Source of the DNA: CAIYWZ01 sp964497925
GTDB lineage: Bacteria > Pseudomonadota > Alphaproteobacteria > CAIYWZ01
Length of the DNA: 64,000 nucleotides
Reading direction: 5' to 3'
Assembly (NCBI GenBank): GCA_964497925.1
Contig: CAZCFE010000005.1
Span: 1 to 64,000 of the forward strand
Shown: piece by piece, positions 1-7,859 of the stretch
Layout of the letters: each line of letters begins with the position of its first letter
Numbering within the stretch: the first letter of the stretch is position 1
Position numbers and translations under genes: made by a program
The notes under the pieces: generated by a model
The model's database searches: none
Seen by the model: only the letters and a program-made list of their open reading frames with translations
What the model was told of the DNA's origin: nothing

Positions 1-117
1 TCCTCGTTTTATTCTCATTCTATCATACTTTATTAAATTTCTCAACAGAACCTATCAAAAACTGAAAAAAAAGAAAGGGATTTACTTCGAAAATGCACCG
101 ACTCCCTTAACGCCGTT

Positions 118-462
118 TTGAAAAAAACAGAAGAATATGCCGATGGAATTTATTTAACTGTTTCTGGTAGAAAATTTTATCGCATCGGAACAACCCATAT
201 CATACCAGTTCTACATGATGAAATTCACGCAATAACACAAAAAGTAACACACCGCAAAGCATCTTTTGGAAAAGTTACAAAAAAGATTGATGGTATAGCT
301 CCAGAAGATCTAGAAATGTTCGAGATGGATTTAAGCAGCAATTCAGTTGATACAGAAAAAGAAGAAACAAAGAAAGATGATGATGACATATCAAAAACTT
401 CTTTACGAGTTCACACACCATCACCTTCAAACACCCTGGAACTCCAAGATACGGTTTTGTGA
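118..462 (+). CDS. Unrecognised protein, probable 3' fragment of a broken gene
   Basis: I do not recognise this product. The shortest reading starts at a TTG at 118 and gives 114 residues, but the frame stays open and protein-like back to an in-frame TAA at 34-36. In that upstream stretch the only possible starts are an ATT at 37 and this TTG, and neither has a ribosome binding site. The N-terminal part is a mixed helix/strand sequence. The C-terminal third is acidic (a run of E, K and D residues with four consecutive aspartates) and ends in a Ser/Thr/Pro-rich tail. A run of eight A near 65-72 lies between overlapping open frames, so a frameshift or 5' truncation is plausible. It converges on the TPR gene at 598. 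No function can be assigned. Confidence 0.4.
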   Translation: MKKTEEYADGIYLTVSGRKFYRIGTTHIIPVLHDEIHAITQKVTHRKASFGKVTKKIDGIAPEDLEMFEMDLSSNSVDTEKEETKKDDDDISKTSLRVHTPSPSNTLELQDTVL

Positions 463-491
463 TTTTCATAGAAAAAATAATTTTATCTTTT

Positions 492-526
492 TCTTTAAAC
501 GATTTTTTTTTGCAGTCGTTTAAAGA
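492..526. repeat. Perfect 11-bp inverted repeat (stem-loop) between convergent genes
   Basis: Arms TCTTTAAACGA (492-502) and TCGTTTAAAGA (516-526) are perfectly complementary and enclose a 13-base loop that contains eight consecutive T. It lies between two converging genes, where a terminator is expected. However, neither side has the usual T-tract directly after the stem, so a terminator role is only a guess. Confidence 0.5.
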
Positions 527-597
527 GAAATCTCAATTTCCATTGCCGAAGCGCCTTATGTCACAAACTCAATATTACTCATTCAAGATACAATTTT

Positions 598-2943
598 TTA
601 TTTCCCTAATTGCTTTTTGTATTCTTCCATGAATTTTTCAAGTGTTTTTATTTCATCAAGAGCTTCTTTAAGGTCTGGGATATTGAGCCTATCCATGACT
701 GTATCAAGCGTTGTAACCAAGTTAAAAAGCTCTTGCAATGGACTGCCTTTGAGCTGTGGAAGATAAAATTCTCTCAGCTCTTTAAGAAGTGAATAGTTAC
801 CTGAATAACGCACAGCGATTGCATAATAAATAACATGATTCTGAGTGGAAATTGCTTCTGGAGAAGAAAGAAGTAATACATTTTTAAGTGCGTCTGCAGC
901 TCTTTTCCAATCTTTAAAAGACCAGTAAATTCTGGCTCTAAAATGATGAGCTTCGTATGAATAATCGTTTGGTAAAATATTTTGATCTTTTAAGGAAACC
1001 TCCCCCAGTTTATAAAGAGTTGATATTTGAAGCAAATCCAGCTGTTTTTGATTAATGGGCTCTAACATTTTTCTATCAATCAAATTGATTGTTTTTAATG
1101 TCTCTCGATCTTTTGCGGTTTTAGATTGAACTTGTGCTAGTTTTAATAAAATAGCCATGCGCTTTTCATTCGAAGGCGCCTTTTTGAGGTATTGGTTCAA
1201 AAGCTTTGTAGCTCTGGAATTAAGATTCGCGTCTTTGCAAAGTTGCGCCAAATCAAGAATGATTTTTGTCTCATTTTCAATATCTTGAATTATAAAAGAA
1301 AATTCATCAAACAAGCCAAGTGCGTGAAAAATAGGAGTACTTTTGATAAAAGGTGAAGTATATTGCTCCATGAATAAAGTCCTCATATTTTTTTCTAAGG
1401 AATCTTTTTTTTTATAGTTAGGATAATATTTTAAAATTTTCTTCCATGTCCTTAAAGTTTTAATCCAATTTTTATTACTAAGATATAAGCTTGCAATATT
1501 TTCTAATACCTCAATCTCTATCGGACTATCAGTAAGGGAAAATCTTAACTTTTCAAGATCATTTATAATTTGAGATCGCTTTTCAGGGGTAGACTTATCC
1601 TTTATAACCGATTTCATCTTTGATAAAACACGTATTTTTGGATAAGGGGAATTCTCAAGAGAAGAAAATATTTTCTGAGCTTCCGGAAATAATTTATCGT
1701 TTTCGTAAAGTACTCCTTGGTAATATAAAATTAAATCTCGCGCTTCATTTGAAGGGCTCTCTTGCTGTAACGTCCTTATAGCTTCTCTTGCTGTTTCATA
1801 TGATTTTTGATTCAGCGCTGCGTAAATAGTTTTAAGGCCAATTTTAATTTTAATTTCATATGGAAAATAAGGAAATAATTTGAAAATTCCGTTTAAGTTT
1901 GTCTTTGTTGCCCCTAATAATGAATGTGTTAAATTTAAATAAAATGGAGCGTCTCCACTTTCCCTCAAAAATGGATGGGACAAGTATTTTTCAGCTTTCT
2001 TTAAGTCATCCCTTAAAAGAGAGGATAGCCCCATCAAGATTAAAAATTTAGGATTCTCTTCAATTTTTGGGTCATCTTGTTTGAGGCTTTCTAAATAATC
2101 ATACGCCTCTTCTGCCAGAGAAAATGATATTAAAAATTGAGAAAAATCCAGTCTGCTTTTAGTTTTTGTTGAAGGAGAGCCTTGCGTGATTTTTTCTATC
2201 AGTCTTTGTTTTCTTAAGAAAAAAGGCTCGCCATTAATTTCCCTTTCAAGAAACTCAAGGGCCATAGATTCGGGATTGTTCCCATATAAGCTGACATCAG
2301 CTTTAGAAGAAACAAATGTGCTTGGAATGATAATTGAAAGATCATTTGTGAGTGAATAACTTGTGCGCAATTTATCAATTTTAGGATTTAAGGCGATTCC
2401 TTGAAGCGTTCTAAATAAAGAAAAATTCATGTAATTATATTTGTCTCCAATGCATTCATGTGGTGTTTTTGTGGGAAATACCAAAACTTCATTATTTGAA
2501 AACGGATCTATGAAGGTGATTTTTCGTGAAACTGCGTGATCTTTAAAGATATACTCGTTCTCCTTTGATTCCATATGGATTTCTTTACACAGAGTATTTT
2601 TATGTTCTTGAAGTTCCATAATCCAACCTTTTTCATACTTTGAAATCTTGGGGAAATATTTTGAATTTACATCAAACTTTAAAACGGCAAATTCAGATTT
2701 GATAGGCTCAATATTACTTAAAATACGGGTGGATGAAAAAGAGGCTAAATCAAATTGATCCCGAATATCAAACGCAATGATCCAAGAATTTTTACGCTGA
2801 AAAAGAGCCGCTCCACAGGGCTCATTAGATTCAAAAAAAATCTTTTCACCTTGGGGCTGTATAATCAAGGATACCCCAATCCTTTGCGTGTTTGCATCTA
2901 CGATCATCATACTTAAAAAAAGAAAGAATAATACTTTAAACAT
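598..2943 (-). CDS. Exported TPR-like repeat protein of the secretin/pseudopilin operon
   Basis: A 781-residue protein with an N-terminal signal peptide (about residues 1-17, ending near DANTQ). A roughly 200-residue beta-rich N-terminal part follows, then a long helical-repeat region (about 240-770) with TPR-like spacing, for example segments around FLISFSLAEEAYDYLESLK and YYQGVLYENDKLFPEAQKI. It is the last gene of a minus-strand operon. Its start overlaps by one base the stop of the second prepilin gene, so it is probably co-translated. In pilus and type II-like systems, TPR proteins often act as periplasmic assembly factors for the secretin or pilus. That role here is inferred from context, because the sequence itself only shows export and helical repeats. 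Confidence 0.75.
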   Translation of the reverse strand: MFKVLFFLFLSMMIVDANTQRIGVSLIIQPQGEKIFFESNEPCGAALFQRKNSWIIAFDIRDQFDLASFSSTRILSNIEPIKSEFAVLKFDVNSKYFPKISKYEKGWIMELQEHKNTLCKEIHMESKENEYIFKDHAVSRKITFIDPFSNNEVLVFPTKTPHECIGDKYNYMNFSLFRTLQGIALNPKIDKLRTSYSLTNDLSIIIPSTFVSSKADVSLYGNNPESMALEFLEREINGEPFFLRKQRLIEKITQGSPSTKTKSRLDFSQFLISFSLAEEAYDYLESLKQDDPKIEENPKFLILMGLSSLLRDDLKKAEKYLSHPFLRESGDAPFYLNLTHSLLGATKTNLNGIFKLFPYFPYEIKIKIGLKTIYAALNQKSYETAREAIRTLQQESPSNEARDLILYYQGVLYENDKLFPEAQKIFSSLENSPYPKIRVLSKMKSVIKDKSTPEKRSQIINDLEKLRFSLTDSPIEIEVLENIASLYLSNKNWIKTLRTWKKILKYYPNYKKKDSLEKNMRTLFMEQYTSPFIKSTPIFHALGLFDEFSFIIQDIENETKIILDLAQLCKDANLNSRATKLLNQYLKKAPSNEKRMAILLKLAQVQSKTAKDRETLKTINLIDRKMLEPINQKQLDLLQISTLYKLGEVSLKDQNILPNDYSYEAHHFRARIYWSFKDWKRAADALKNVLLLSSPEAISTQNHVIYYAIAVRYSGNYSLLKELREFYLPQLKGSPLQELFNLVTTLDTVMDRLNIPDLKEALDEIKTLEKFMEEYKKQLGK

Positions 2944-3644
2944 CAGGTGGGCTTTTTCTTGAATTGGGGGGTTGTTGAACTACGAGGACATGGGGTTTTC
3001 ATGTAATACTGCGCAAACAAATCTTGAGAAGCCCATTTAATAATATGATCAAACGTCTGATCTCTCTCAAAAGAAGATGAAGCATCAATAAAAATGTTGT
3101 CTCCATTGCCATTCTCTTCTTCATTTCCCTTGGGAGAAGGGAGTCTAATTCTGTCAAAATTTCCATTAAACGCGCCGTGGCCTTTTGAGCCATGACTGAT
3201 CAACATGACGACAATTGGATTGGATGAAAAATAAGGCATCCCTGCTAATATGACGGGGCTACTCGGATTTTCGATATCGCAATATTTCTGAGCATTTTGT
3301 GAAAATTCAGGCGTTATTGCATATGTCATAAAACGTCCAAACCCATCTACAGCATAGGATCTTGAAATGTTTAATGTTGCATAAGGAATAATACCTTGAG
3401 AAGAACTTTCATCACATGTCGTTTGGGCAATCCCTTGGGTGTTTCGAGCAGGACATGGGATATGTAAATTTCTAACCGCATAAGCTCCCAATGCACTTAG
3501 TACTATTTCTTGATTTGTATTTGTTGTTTGGATTTGATTATATTTAATAAGTTTTGTCAACATAGGTAAACTTAATCCAATCATCATCCCCATAATAGCA
3601 AGAGCAATAGCAATTTCAAAAAGTGCAAATCCTTTAAATTTCAT
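2943..3644 (-). CDS. Prepilin-like protein (type IV pilin/pseudopilin N-terminus)
   Basis: A class III signal peptide is visible: basic MKFKG, then FALFEIAIALAIMGMMIGL. This is the G|F cleavage site with Glu at +5 and a hydrophobic helix, as processed by prepilin peptidase. I place the start at the ATG at 3644, directly before MKFKG and two bases after the upstream stop. An in-frame start at 3671 would add nine residues and overlap the neighbour. The remaining ~215 residues contain several cysteines and glycine-rich loops typical of pseudopilin globular domains, and a Pro/Thr-rich tail. It is larger than a major pilin, which suggests a minor or tip pseudopilin. It would be anchored in the inner membrane and work with the secretin encoded two genes upstream. 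Confidence 0.8.
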   Translation of the reverse strand: MKFKGFALFEIAIALAIMGMMIGLSLPMLTKLIKYNQIQTTNTNQEIVLSALGAYAVRNLHIPCPARNTQGIAQTTCDESSSQGIIPYATLNISRSYAVDGFGRFMTYAITPEFSQNAQKYCDIENPSSPVILAGMPYFSSNPIVVMLISHGSKGHGAFNGNFDRIRLPSPKGNEEENGNGDNIFIDASSSFERDQTFDHIIKWASQDLFAQYYMKTPCPRSSTTPQFKKKPT

Positions 3645-3646
3645 TT

Positions 3647-4261
3647 TTAATACGCTATATAAAGAGTACATGAATGGTTTTTATTGCTAAGATTGTATGA
3701 TCCATCCGAGTTGAGGCAATCTCCTTTATCTCCAGCTTTAACTCCTCTTACTTTTCCAGTATTTCCTATTCCACTATCGATTTTTTTATCAATGGCAAAA
3801 GCTTGCTCTGGAGTAAGGGGAGCTTTTTCTCCCACAATTAACCAGTGCCCGGAAATTCCATCTTGAGCAGCATAAGCAAATAATATTTCCCCTCCTGTTT
3901 TTGCTATTGGAGCAGAGCTTAAAGGAAACAAACCTGCTGATGCTAAATGAGGCCAAACATTCTTTTTTTCTTCGTTTTCAACAAGACCATTTCCATCCCC
4001 ATCAACAAGTTCCCCCTTAATCCTCTTAGAGGCGTCAGAAAAATCTCCTGGAAGCGCTCCAAAGTTTTGCTCGAATTGATGAATAGATAGGGTTATGTCT
4101 TGAATTTGCGTGATCAGCGCATTTACTTTTGCCGAATCGTAAAGCTGCTTACCCTTAAGAACACCTCCTAATAGCAATCCTAAAATAGACAGAACAACGG
4201 CCATTTCGATCAGACTAAATCCGGGTAAATTGGTTTTAAATATTTCTTTGTTTTTGTTCAT
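3647..4261 (-). CDS. Prepilin-like protein, second pseudopilin
   Basis: The N-terminus has a prepilin cleavage motif: LPG|FSLIEMAVVLSILGLLLGG, with Glu at +5 of the mature form. The best start is the ATG at 4261, which overlaps the secretin stop codon (ATGA) and implies translational coupling; the ATG at 4273 is less likely. The mature part (~190 residues) includes an Asp/Gly-rich stretch, VDGDGNGLVENEE, that resembles a calcium-binding loop as in GspG-type pseudopilins (inference). A conserved-looking VWPHLASAGLF segment follows. Two cysteines near the C-terminus could form a disulfide (CLNSDGSYN...HSC). The protein is likely an inner-membrane-anchored subunit of the pilus or pseudopilus. 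Confidence 0.85.
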   Translation of the reverse strand: MNKNKEIFKTNLPGFSLIEMAVVLSILGLLLGGVLKGKQLYDSAKVNALITQIQDITLSIHQFEQNFGALPGDFSDASKRIKGELVDGDGNGLVENEEKKNVWPHLASAGLFPLSSAPIAKTGGEILFAYAAQDGISGHWLIVGEKAPLTPEQAFAIDKKIDSGIGNTGKVRGVKAGDKGDCLNSDGSYNLSNKNHSCTLYIAY

Positions 4262-5871
4262 TGCATACTCCATAGCCTTGTGTCGTGGATTGAATTTTGA
4301 TAGATATCTACATCTTTTTCATCAGGATCTGAGTTCTCAAGTATTGTAGCTTTTAAGAAAATCACCAATTCAGTCAGAACTCTTTGCTTGCTTGCGCTTC
4401 CAAACAGGCTATCTAAAAAGGACCCTGAAGTTCCTGGTATGCCGGTTGTTTGATCTTTTGATTTTTCCTGCATCAGTCCGCCAATCACTGCAATGCGCCC
4501 TGATTTTATCGTTAAGACAGAATCAAGTTCTCGAACTTCAATGATTGGGACTTCTGATTTAATGCCTTTGTTAGGACTGTTTTGCGCCATAATATCAATA
4601 GCTGGATCTTGTACGGATTTATGTGAATTTGTTATTGTGGGCCTTATACTTAAAGTAATATCTCCTGTATCCATATTGATTGATGGTTGAACAGAAAGAG
4701 TGATTCCAATCGGGACTGTTTGAATTTCGCTATTAGCAGTGATCATATCAGTTAAGCTTCCATTTGGTCTTGTAGATGGATCAAGTCTTATTTGATTATA
4801 TTTTAACCTAAAAAATACTTTGTTTTCACCAATTTTAAGGACAGCATTTTGATTGTTCATGACAGTAAGCCTTGGACTTGAAAGAGTTTTTGTCGTACCA
4901 AATCTCTCCATCAACTTTAAAGTTCCCGAGATATCATCATTTTTATATGTAAGAGCTACAGCTCCAGATGAAGTAGTATTTCCTGGAAAAACTCCAGAAA
5001 TATTTGATAAAAAGCTCCAATCAATTCCACTTTCGTATTGCTTGTCTAATGCCACTTCGATGATTTTAGCCTCAATTAAAACTTGAGTTGTGGCCGACTT
5101 TTTAAGCTGCTCCAAATAATTTGAAACGGCTTTATGCTGAGCAGAAGTCGCAACAATGGATAACAATCCCGCTTGACGATGAAAAGAGTATTTTGGCAAG
5201 GTTTCTGATTTTTTAAATCCAGGCTCATCATCGTCTGATAGTGGCACATGAGTCAAAATTGTTTTAATAGAAACATTGAGTTCTTTCCAAAAATCAACAT
5301 AACTGTGCGTTGAAATTGTGCTACTAGATCCATTATCAAGAATATTTTTTTCATTTTGAGTTCCGCTTAAAACTTGTGTAGCAGTTGACACCTTGTTTTC
5401 GGACTTACGCAAGGAGTTCAGAAATTGAATACTATAGTTAACCAAATGAGGCTTGTCTTCTTCAATTCGAATGCGATCCTTGATAATTGTCATACGCTTA
5501 TGTGTAACGTCACACAAGTCCTCTAGGATTTCAATAAAGGCTTTCTGATGAGCTGAAAAATCAACTCTATTATCTTCAAAATTATTTGAAATTTCACATC
5601 CAACCTTTGCTTGCTTGCAAAGATCAATAAAAATTTCTTTTAAGGGGATTGAATCATCAACATTAATCGATAAAAGTTGTAAAAATTGTGGTGGTGTTTT
5701 TTTCTTTGGTTGTTTTATTATTTTTGGCCTTACCGTAACAATAGGCTTTGATAAACTTTTAAATTCCTCACGAGGTCCTTGGTTTTTTTCAAGAACATCA
5801 GAACAACCAAAAAGAGATATGCACATCATTATTAAAATTTTCAACATTTTTTTCTTTTTTTTAAAATTCAT
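4258..5871 (-). CDS. Outer-membrane secretin lipoprotein, MshL/PilQ/GspD family
   Basis: A 537-residue secretin, the outer-membrane channel of type IV pili and type II secretion. The N-terminus carries a lipoprotein signal with lipobox L-F-G-C at residues 20-23. A small N-domain (about 65-125) contains VDDSIPLKEIFIDLCKQA, like the STN/N0 domains of secretins. The C-terminal half (about 255-520) is the secretin pore domain: LIEAKIIEVALDKQYESGID, the VMNNQNAVLKIGENKVFF block, PIGITLSVQPSIN, and VLTIKSGRIAVIGGLMQ close to the end. The last block matches the MSHA-type MshL pattern best. It is the first gene of the operon, followed with a 4-base overlap by a prepilin gene. The start may instead be the ATG at 5847, nearer the signal peptide. 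Confidence 0.9.
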   Translation of the reverse strand: MNFKKKKKMLKILIMMCISLFGCSDVLEKNQGPREEFKSLSKPIVTVRPKIIKQPKKKTPPQFLQLLSINVDDSIPLKEIFIDLCKQAKVGCEISNNFEDNRVDFSAHQKAFIEILEDLCDVTHKRMTIIKDRIRIEEDKPHLVNYSIQFLNSLRKSENKVSTATQVLSGTQNEKNILDNGSSSTISTHSYVDFWKELNVSIKTILTHVPLSDDDEPGFKKSETLPKYSFHRQAGLLSIVATSAQHKAVSNYLEQLKKSATTQVLIEAKIIEVALDKQYESGIDWSFLSNISGVFPGNTTSSGAVALTYKNDDISGTLKLMERFGTTKTLSSPRLTVMNNQNAVLKIGENKVFFRLKYNQIRLDPSTRPNGSLTDMITANSEIQTVPIGITLSVQPSINMDTGDITLSIRPTITNSHKSVQDPAIDIMAQNSPNKGIKSEVPIIEVRELDSVLTIKSGRIAVIGGLMQEKSKDQTTGIPGTSGSFLDSLFGSASKQRVLTELVIFLKATILENSDPDEKDVDIYQNSIHDTRLWSMQ

Positions 5872-5881
5872 CTATTAGTCT

Positions 5882-5911
5882 ATCATATTTTTTGTTAAGG
5901 TAAACCGTTAA
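5882..5911 (-). promoter_or_regulatory. Possible promoter of the secretin operon
   Basis: On the minus strand, TTAACG (5911-5906) and TATGAT (5887-5882) are separated by 18 bases. Transcription would start near 5875, leaving almost no leader before an ATG at 5871. This favours the inner start at 5847 or a leaderless message. The match is moderate. Confidence 0.35.
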
Positions 5912-5924
5912 GTATGAATTTTTT

Positions 5925-6200
5925 ATGAAAAACAAAAAAATGATTAAAGATAAGATAGAAAAAAAAATTAAAGACGCCATATTTCCAGAATTCTTGGAAA
6001 TTATAGATGAAAGCTTTAAGCACGCCAGCCATTATGATCCTGCACGAAATGATCAAACACATTTTTTGATTATCATTCATGCATCATATTTGGAAAGTTT
6101 ATCCATTTTGGAGAAACATAAGAAAATCTATCAAATCCTTGCCGAAGAAATCCGGTTGATACATGCAATATCATTAAAATTCAAGAAAGACCCTTTATGA
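5925..6200 (+). CDS. bolA: BolA family protein
   Basis: A 91-residue protein of BolA size. BolA proteins pair with monothiol glutaredoxins and take part in iron-sulfur and iron homeostasis, with links to cell shape. The body IKDAIFPEFLEIIDESFKHA, then H-x-x-x-D-P-A-R-N-D-x-T-H-F, then a helical SLSILEKHKKIYQILAEEI stretch follows the BolA alpha-beta order, with the usual His near the C-terminus. The start at 5925 gives a lysine-rich tail; the ATG at 5940 is also possible. Its stop overlaps the next ATG by four bases, coupling it to the DMT transporter. It lies divergent to the secretin gene. Confidence 0.8.
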   Translation: MKNKKMIKDKIEKKIKDAIFPEFLEIIDESFKHASHYDPARNDQTHFLIIIHASYLESLSILEKHKKIYQILAEEIRLIHAISLKFKKDPL

Positions 6201-7090
6201 TTACAACTTTATGTTTTTTATCAGTCTCTATTTTTTGGGGGCTAACTTGGTATGCTTGTAAAATTCAAACATTATCCCACATTCCTGCCATGCAATCAGT
6301 TGGATATCGCTTTGTAATCTCTGCAGGGCTCATTTATTTATTTTGTAAATTCAAAAAAAATTCTATGATTTTTTCAAAAAAAGATCATCTCTCTTTTGCT
6401 GCGCAAGGTCTTTTCTTGTATTTTTTAAATTATTATCTTTTCTTTAATGCATTTTCCTTTGTTTCCAGTGGTCTTGCATCTGTTGTTTTTTCAACACTTG
6501 TGTTTATGAACGTTATTAATAATGGAGTGTTTTTAAAAACTCCTTTTTCAATGCGCATTATTTTGGGAGGAGGTATTGGTTTTTCGGGCATGCTGTTTGT
6601 ATTCTACCCATCCCTTGTATCTTGTTCTTCTTATAAAAATACATTAACAGGATTATTATTGTGTTTTTGCGCGACATATTTTGCCTCCATTGGAAGCTTT
6701 ATATCTCAACGCAGCCAAAACTCTTCAATCACACTGCCTCAAAGAATGACTTTTTCAATGTTTTATGGAGGAATATTTAGTTTAATAATTTCTCTTTTAT
6801 CTGGAGAAGCTCTTTCTTTTTCATGGGACATACATTATTTGGGAGCAACAGCATATCTGGTTATTTTTGGATCAATACTTGGATTTGGGAGCTATTTAAG
6901 ACTAATACAAACAATAGGATCAGCAAAGGCCGCCTACACAACTATGATCAATCCAATTATTGCATTAACGGTTTCTGGTTTTCTGGAAGGATTTTCTTGG
7001 GAAATAACAACAGTCGTGGGAATTCTATTAATTTTACTGGGCTGCGGAATCGTCTTATATCAACCATCACGAACGATGGAAAAATCTTGA
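6197..7090 (+). CDS. DMT superfamily transporter (EamA-like, about 10 TM)
   Basis: A 297-residue, very hydrophobic protein with about ten predicted transmembrane segments in two halves, the usual EamA duplication. It starts FLSVSIFWGLTWYACKIQ, and the second half contains YLVIFGSILGFGSYLRLI and TTMINPIIALTVSGFLEG, the P-I-x-A-L/V pattern of the second EamA repeat. Family members export amino acids or other metabolites across the inner membrane. The substrate cannot be read from the sequence. Coupled to bolA by an ATGA overlap. Confidence 0.85.
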   Translation: MITTLCFLSVSIFWGLTWYACKIQTLSHIPAMQSVGYRFVISAGLIYLFCKFKKNSMIFSKKDHLSFAAQGLFLYFLNYYLFFNAFSFVSSGLASVVFSTLVFMNVINNGVFLKTPFSMRIILGGGIGFSGMLFVFYPSLVSCSSYKNTLTGLLLCFCATYFASIGSFISQRSQNSSITLPQRMTFSMFYGGIFSLIISLLSGEALSFSWDIHYLGATAYLVIFGSILGFGSYLRLIQTIGSAKAAYTTMINPIIALTVSGFLEGFSWEITTVVGILLILLGCGIVLYQPSRTMEKS

Positions 7091-7099
7091 TGAAAAAGA

Positions 7100-7128
7100 T
7101 TGACTTTTTGTTTTAGTAAGGGTATGTT
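7100..7128 (+). promoter_or_regulatory. Promoter of rpmH-rnpA-yidD
   Basis: TTGACT (7100-7105) and TATGTT (7123-7128) with a 17-base spacer, a sigma70-like match in the short gap before rpmH. A strong Shine-Dalgarno (AAGGAG, 7146-7151) follows, before the ATG at 7160. Confidence 0.6.
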
Positions 7129-7159
7129 GACATTAAATTTATTTTAAGGAGTTTAGCTC

Positions 7160-7294
7160 ATGAAGCGTACATTTCAACCAAGCTGTTTAGTCAGAAAACG
7201 TCGTCACGGATTTAGAGCTCGTATGGCGACAAAAAATGGTCGTTTGATTCTTTCAAGAAGAAGAGCCATTGGTAGAGCTCGCCTTTCTGCGTAG
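7160..7294 (+). CDS. rpmH: 50S ribosomal protein L34
   Basis: A 44-residue, very basic protein: MKRTFQPSCLVRKRRHGF, then RMATKNGRLILSRRRAIGR and RLSA. This is the complete L34 consensus (KRTFQPS, R-x-R-x-H-G-F-x-x-R-M, G-R-x-x-L-x-R-R-R-x-x-G-R). L34 is a component of the large ribosomal subunit. Preceded by an AAGGAG ribosome binding site and by a sigma70-like promoter. rnpA follows after nine bases in the same frame, the arrangement found in most bacteria. The sequence SCLVRKR replaces the common S-x-L/x-R-x-R and is a minor variation. Confidence 0.97.
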   Translation: MKRTFQPSCLVRKRRHGFRARMATKNGRLILSRRRAIGRARLSA

Positions 7295-7303
7295 TTTTCA
7301 AAA

Positions 7304-7630
7304 TTGAAAAAACTTATTTCCCTCAAGAAGCGTTCTGATTTTTTAGCACTTCGAGGGAAAGAGGTTTTTTTTTCAAAGTATTTTATTCTTCAGTTCAGCC
7401 CAACAAATACTCAAGATGATCTTTTATTTGGCCTTGTTGCATCCAAAAAAATCGGATGTGCGGTTAAAAGAAATAAAGCAAAAAGACGCATGCGTGAAAT
7501 GTTTCGAAGCATTGCAACACCCGAAATATCAGGAGGAAAAATCGTTATGATTGCAAGATATAAACTTGTTGATGCCTGTTATGCAGATGTGTTAAACGAT
7601 CTTAAGAAAAGTTTATCTAAATCAATATAA
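7304..7630 (+). CDS. rnpA: Ribonuclease P protein component
   Basis: A 108-residue basic protein, the protein subunit of RNase P, which removes 5' leaders from pre-tRNAs. It contains the family core FGLVASKKIGCAVKRNKAKRRMREMFR, including the RNA-binding R-N-x-x-K-R-R-x-R-E motif at about residues 56-67. It starts at a TTG (7304), nine bases after the rpmH stop and in the same frame. I see no ATG that fits better, so expression probably depends on rpmH translation. It is followed by yidD with a four-base gap. Confidence 0.95.
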   Translation: MKKLISLKKRSDFLALRGKEVFFSKYFILQFSPTNTQDDLLFGLVASKKIGCAVKRNKAKRRMREMFRSIATPEISGGKIVMIARYKLVDACYADVLNDLKKSLSKSI

Positions 7631-7634
7631 AATA

Positions 7635-7859
7635 ATGAAAACATTCCTTCTGTTTCTCATCTCCGTTTATAAAAAACTGATATCTCCTTTCCTTCCTGGA
7701 GTATGCAGATTTCATCCCACATGCTCACATTACGCATCAGAAGCAATCATGGAATGGGGCTGGATTAAAGGATCTTGGCTTACGTGTAAAAGATTGCTGA
7801 AATGCAATCCTTGGGGTGGCCACGGATTTGATTTTGTTCCAAAAAAACATAAAGACTAA
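7635..7859 (+). CDS. yidD: Membrane protein insertion efficiency factor YidD
   Basis: A 74-residue protein with the YidD/DUF37 signature: LISVYKKLISPFLPGVCRF, P-T-C-S-x-Y-A at residues 28-34, then A-I-x-x-W-G, and C-N-P-W-G-G-H-G-x-D near the C-terminus. It is an inner-membrane-associated helper of YidC-dependent insertion. The usual order is rpmH-rnpA-yidD-yidC; here yidC does not follow, and hemA lies convergent instead, sharing two bases of the stop codons. Confidence 0.95.
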   Translation: MKTFLLFLISVYKKLISPFLPGVCRFHPTCSHYASEAIMEWGWIKGSWLTCKRLLKCNPWGGHGFDFVPKKHKD

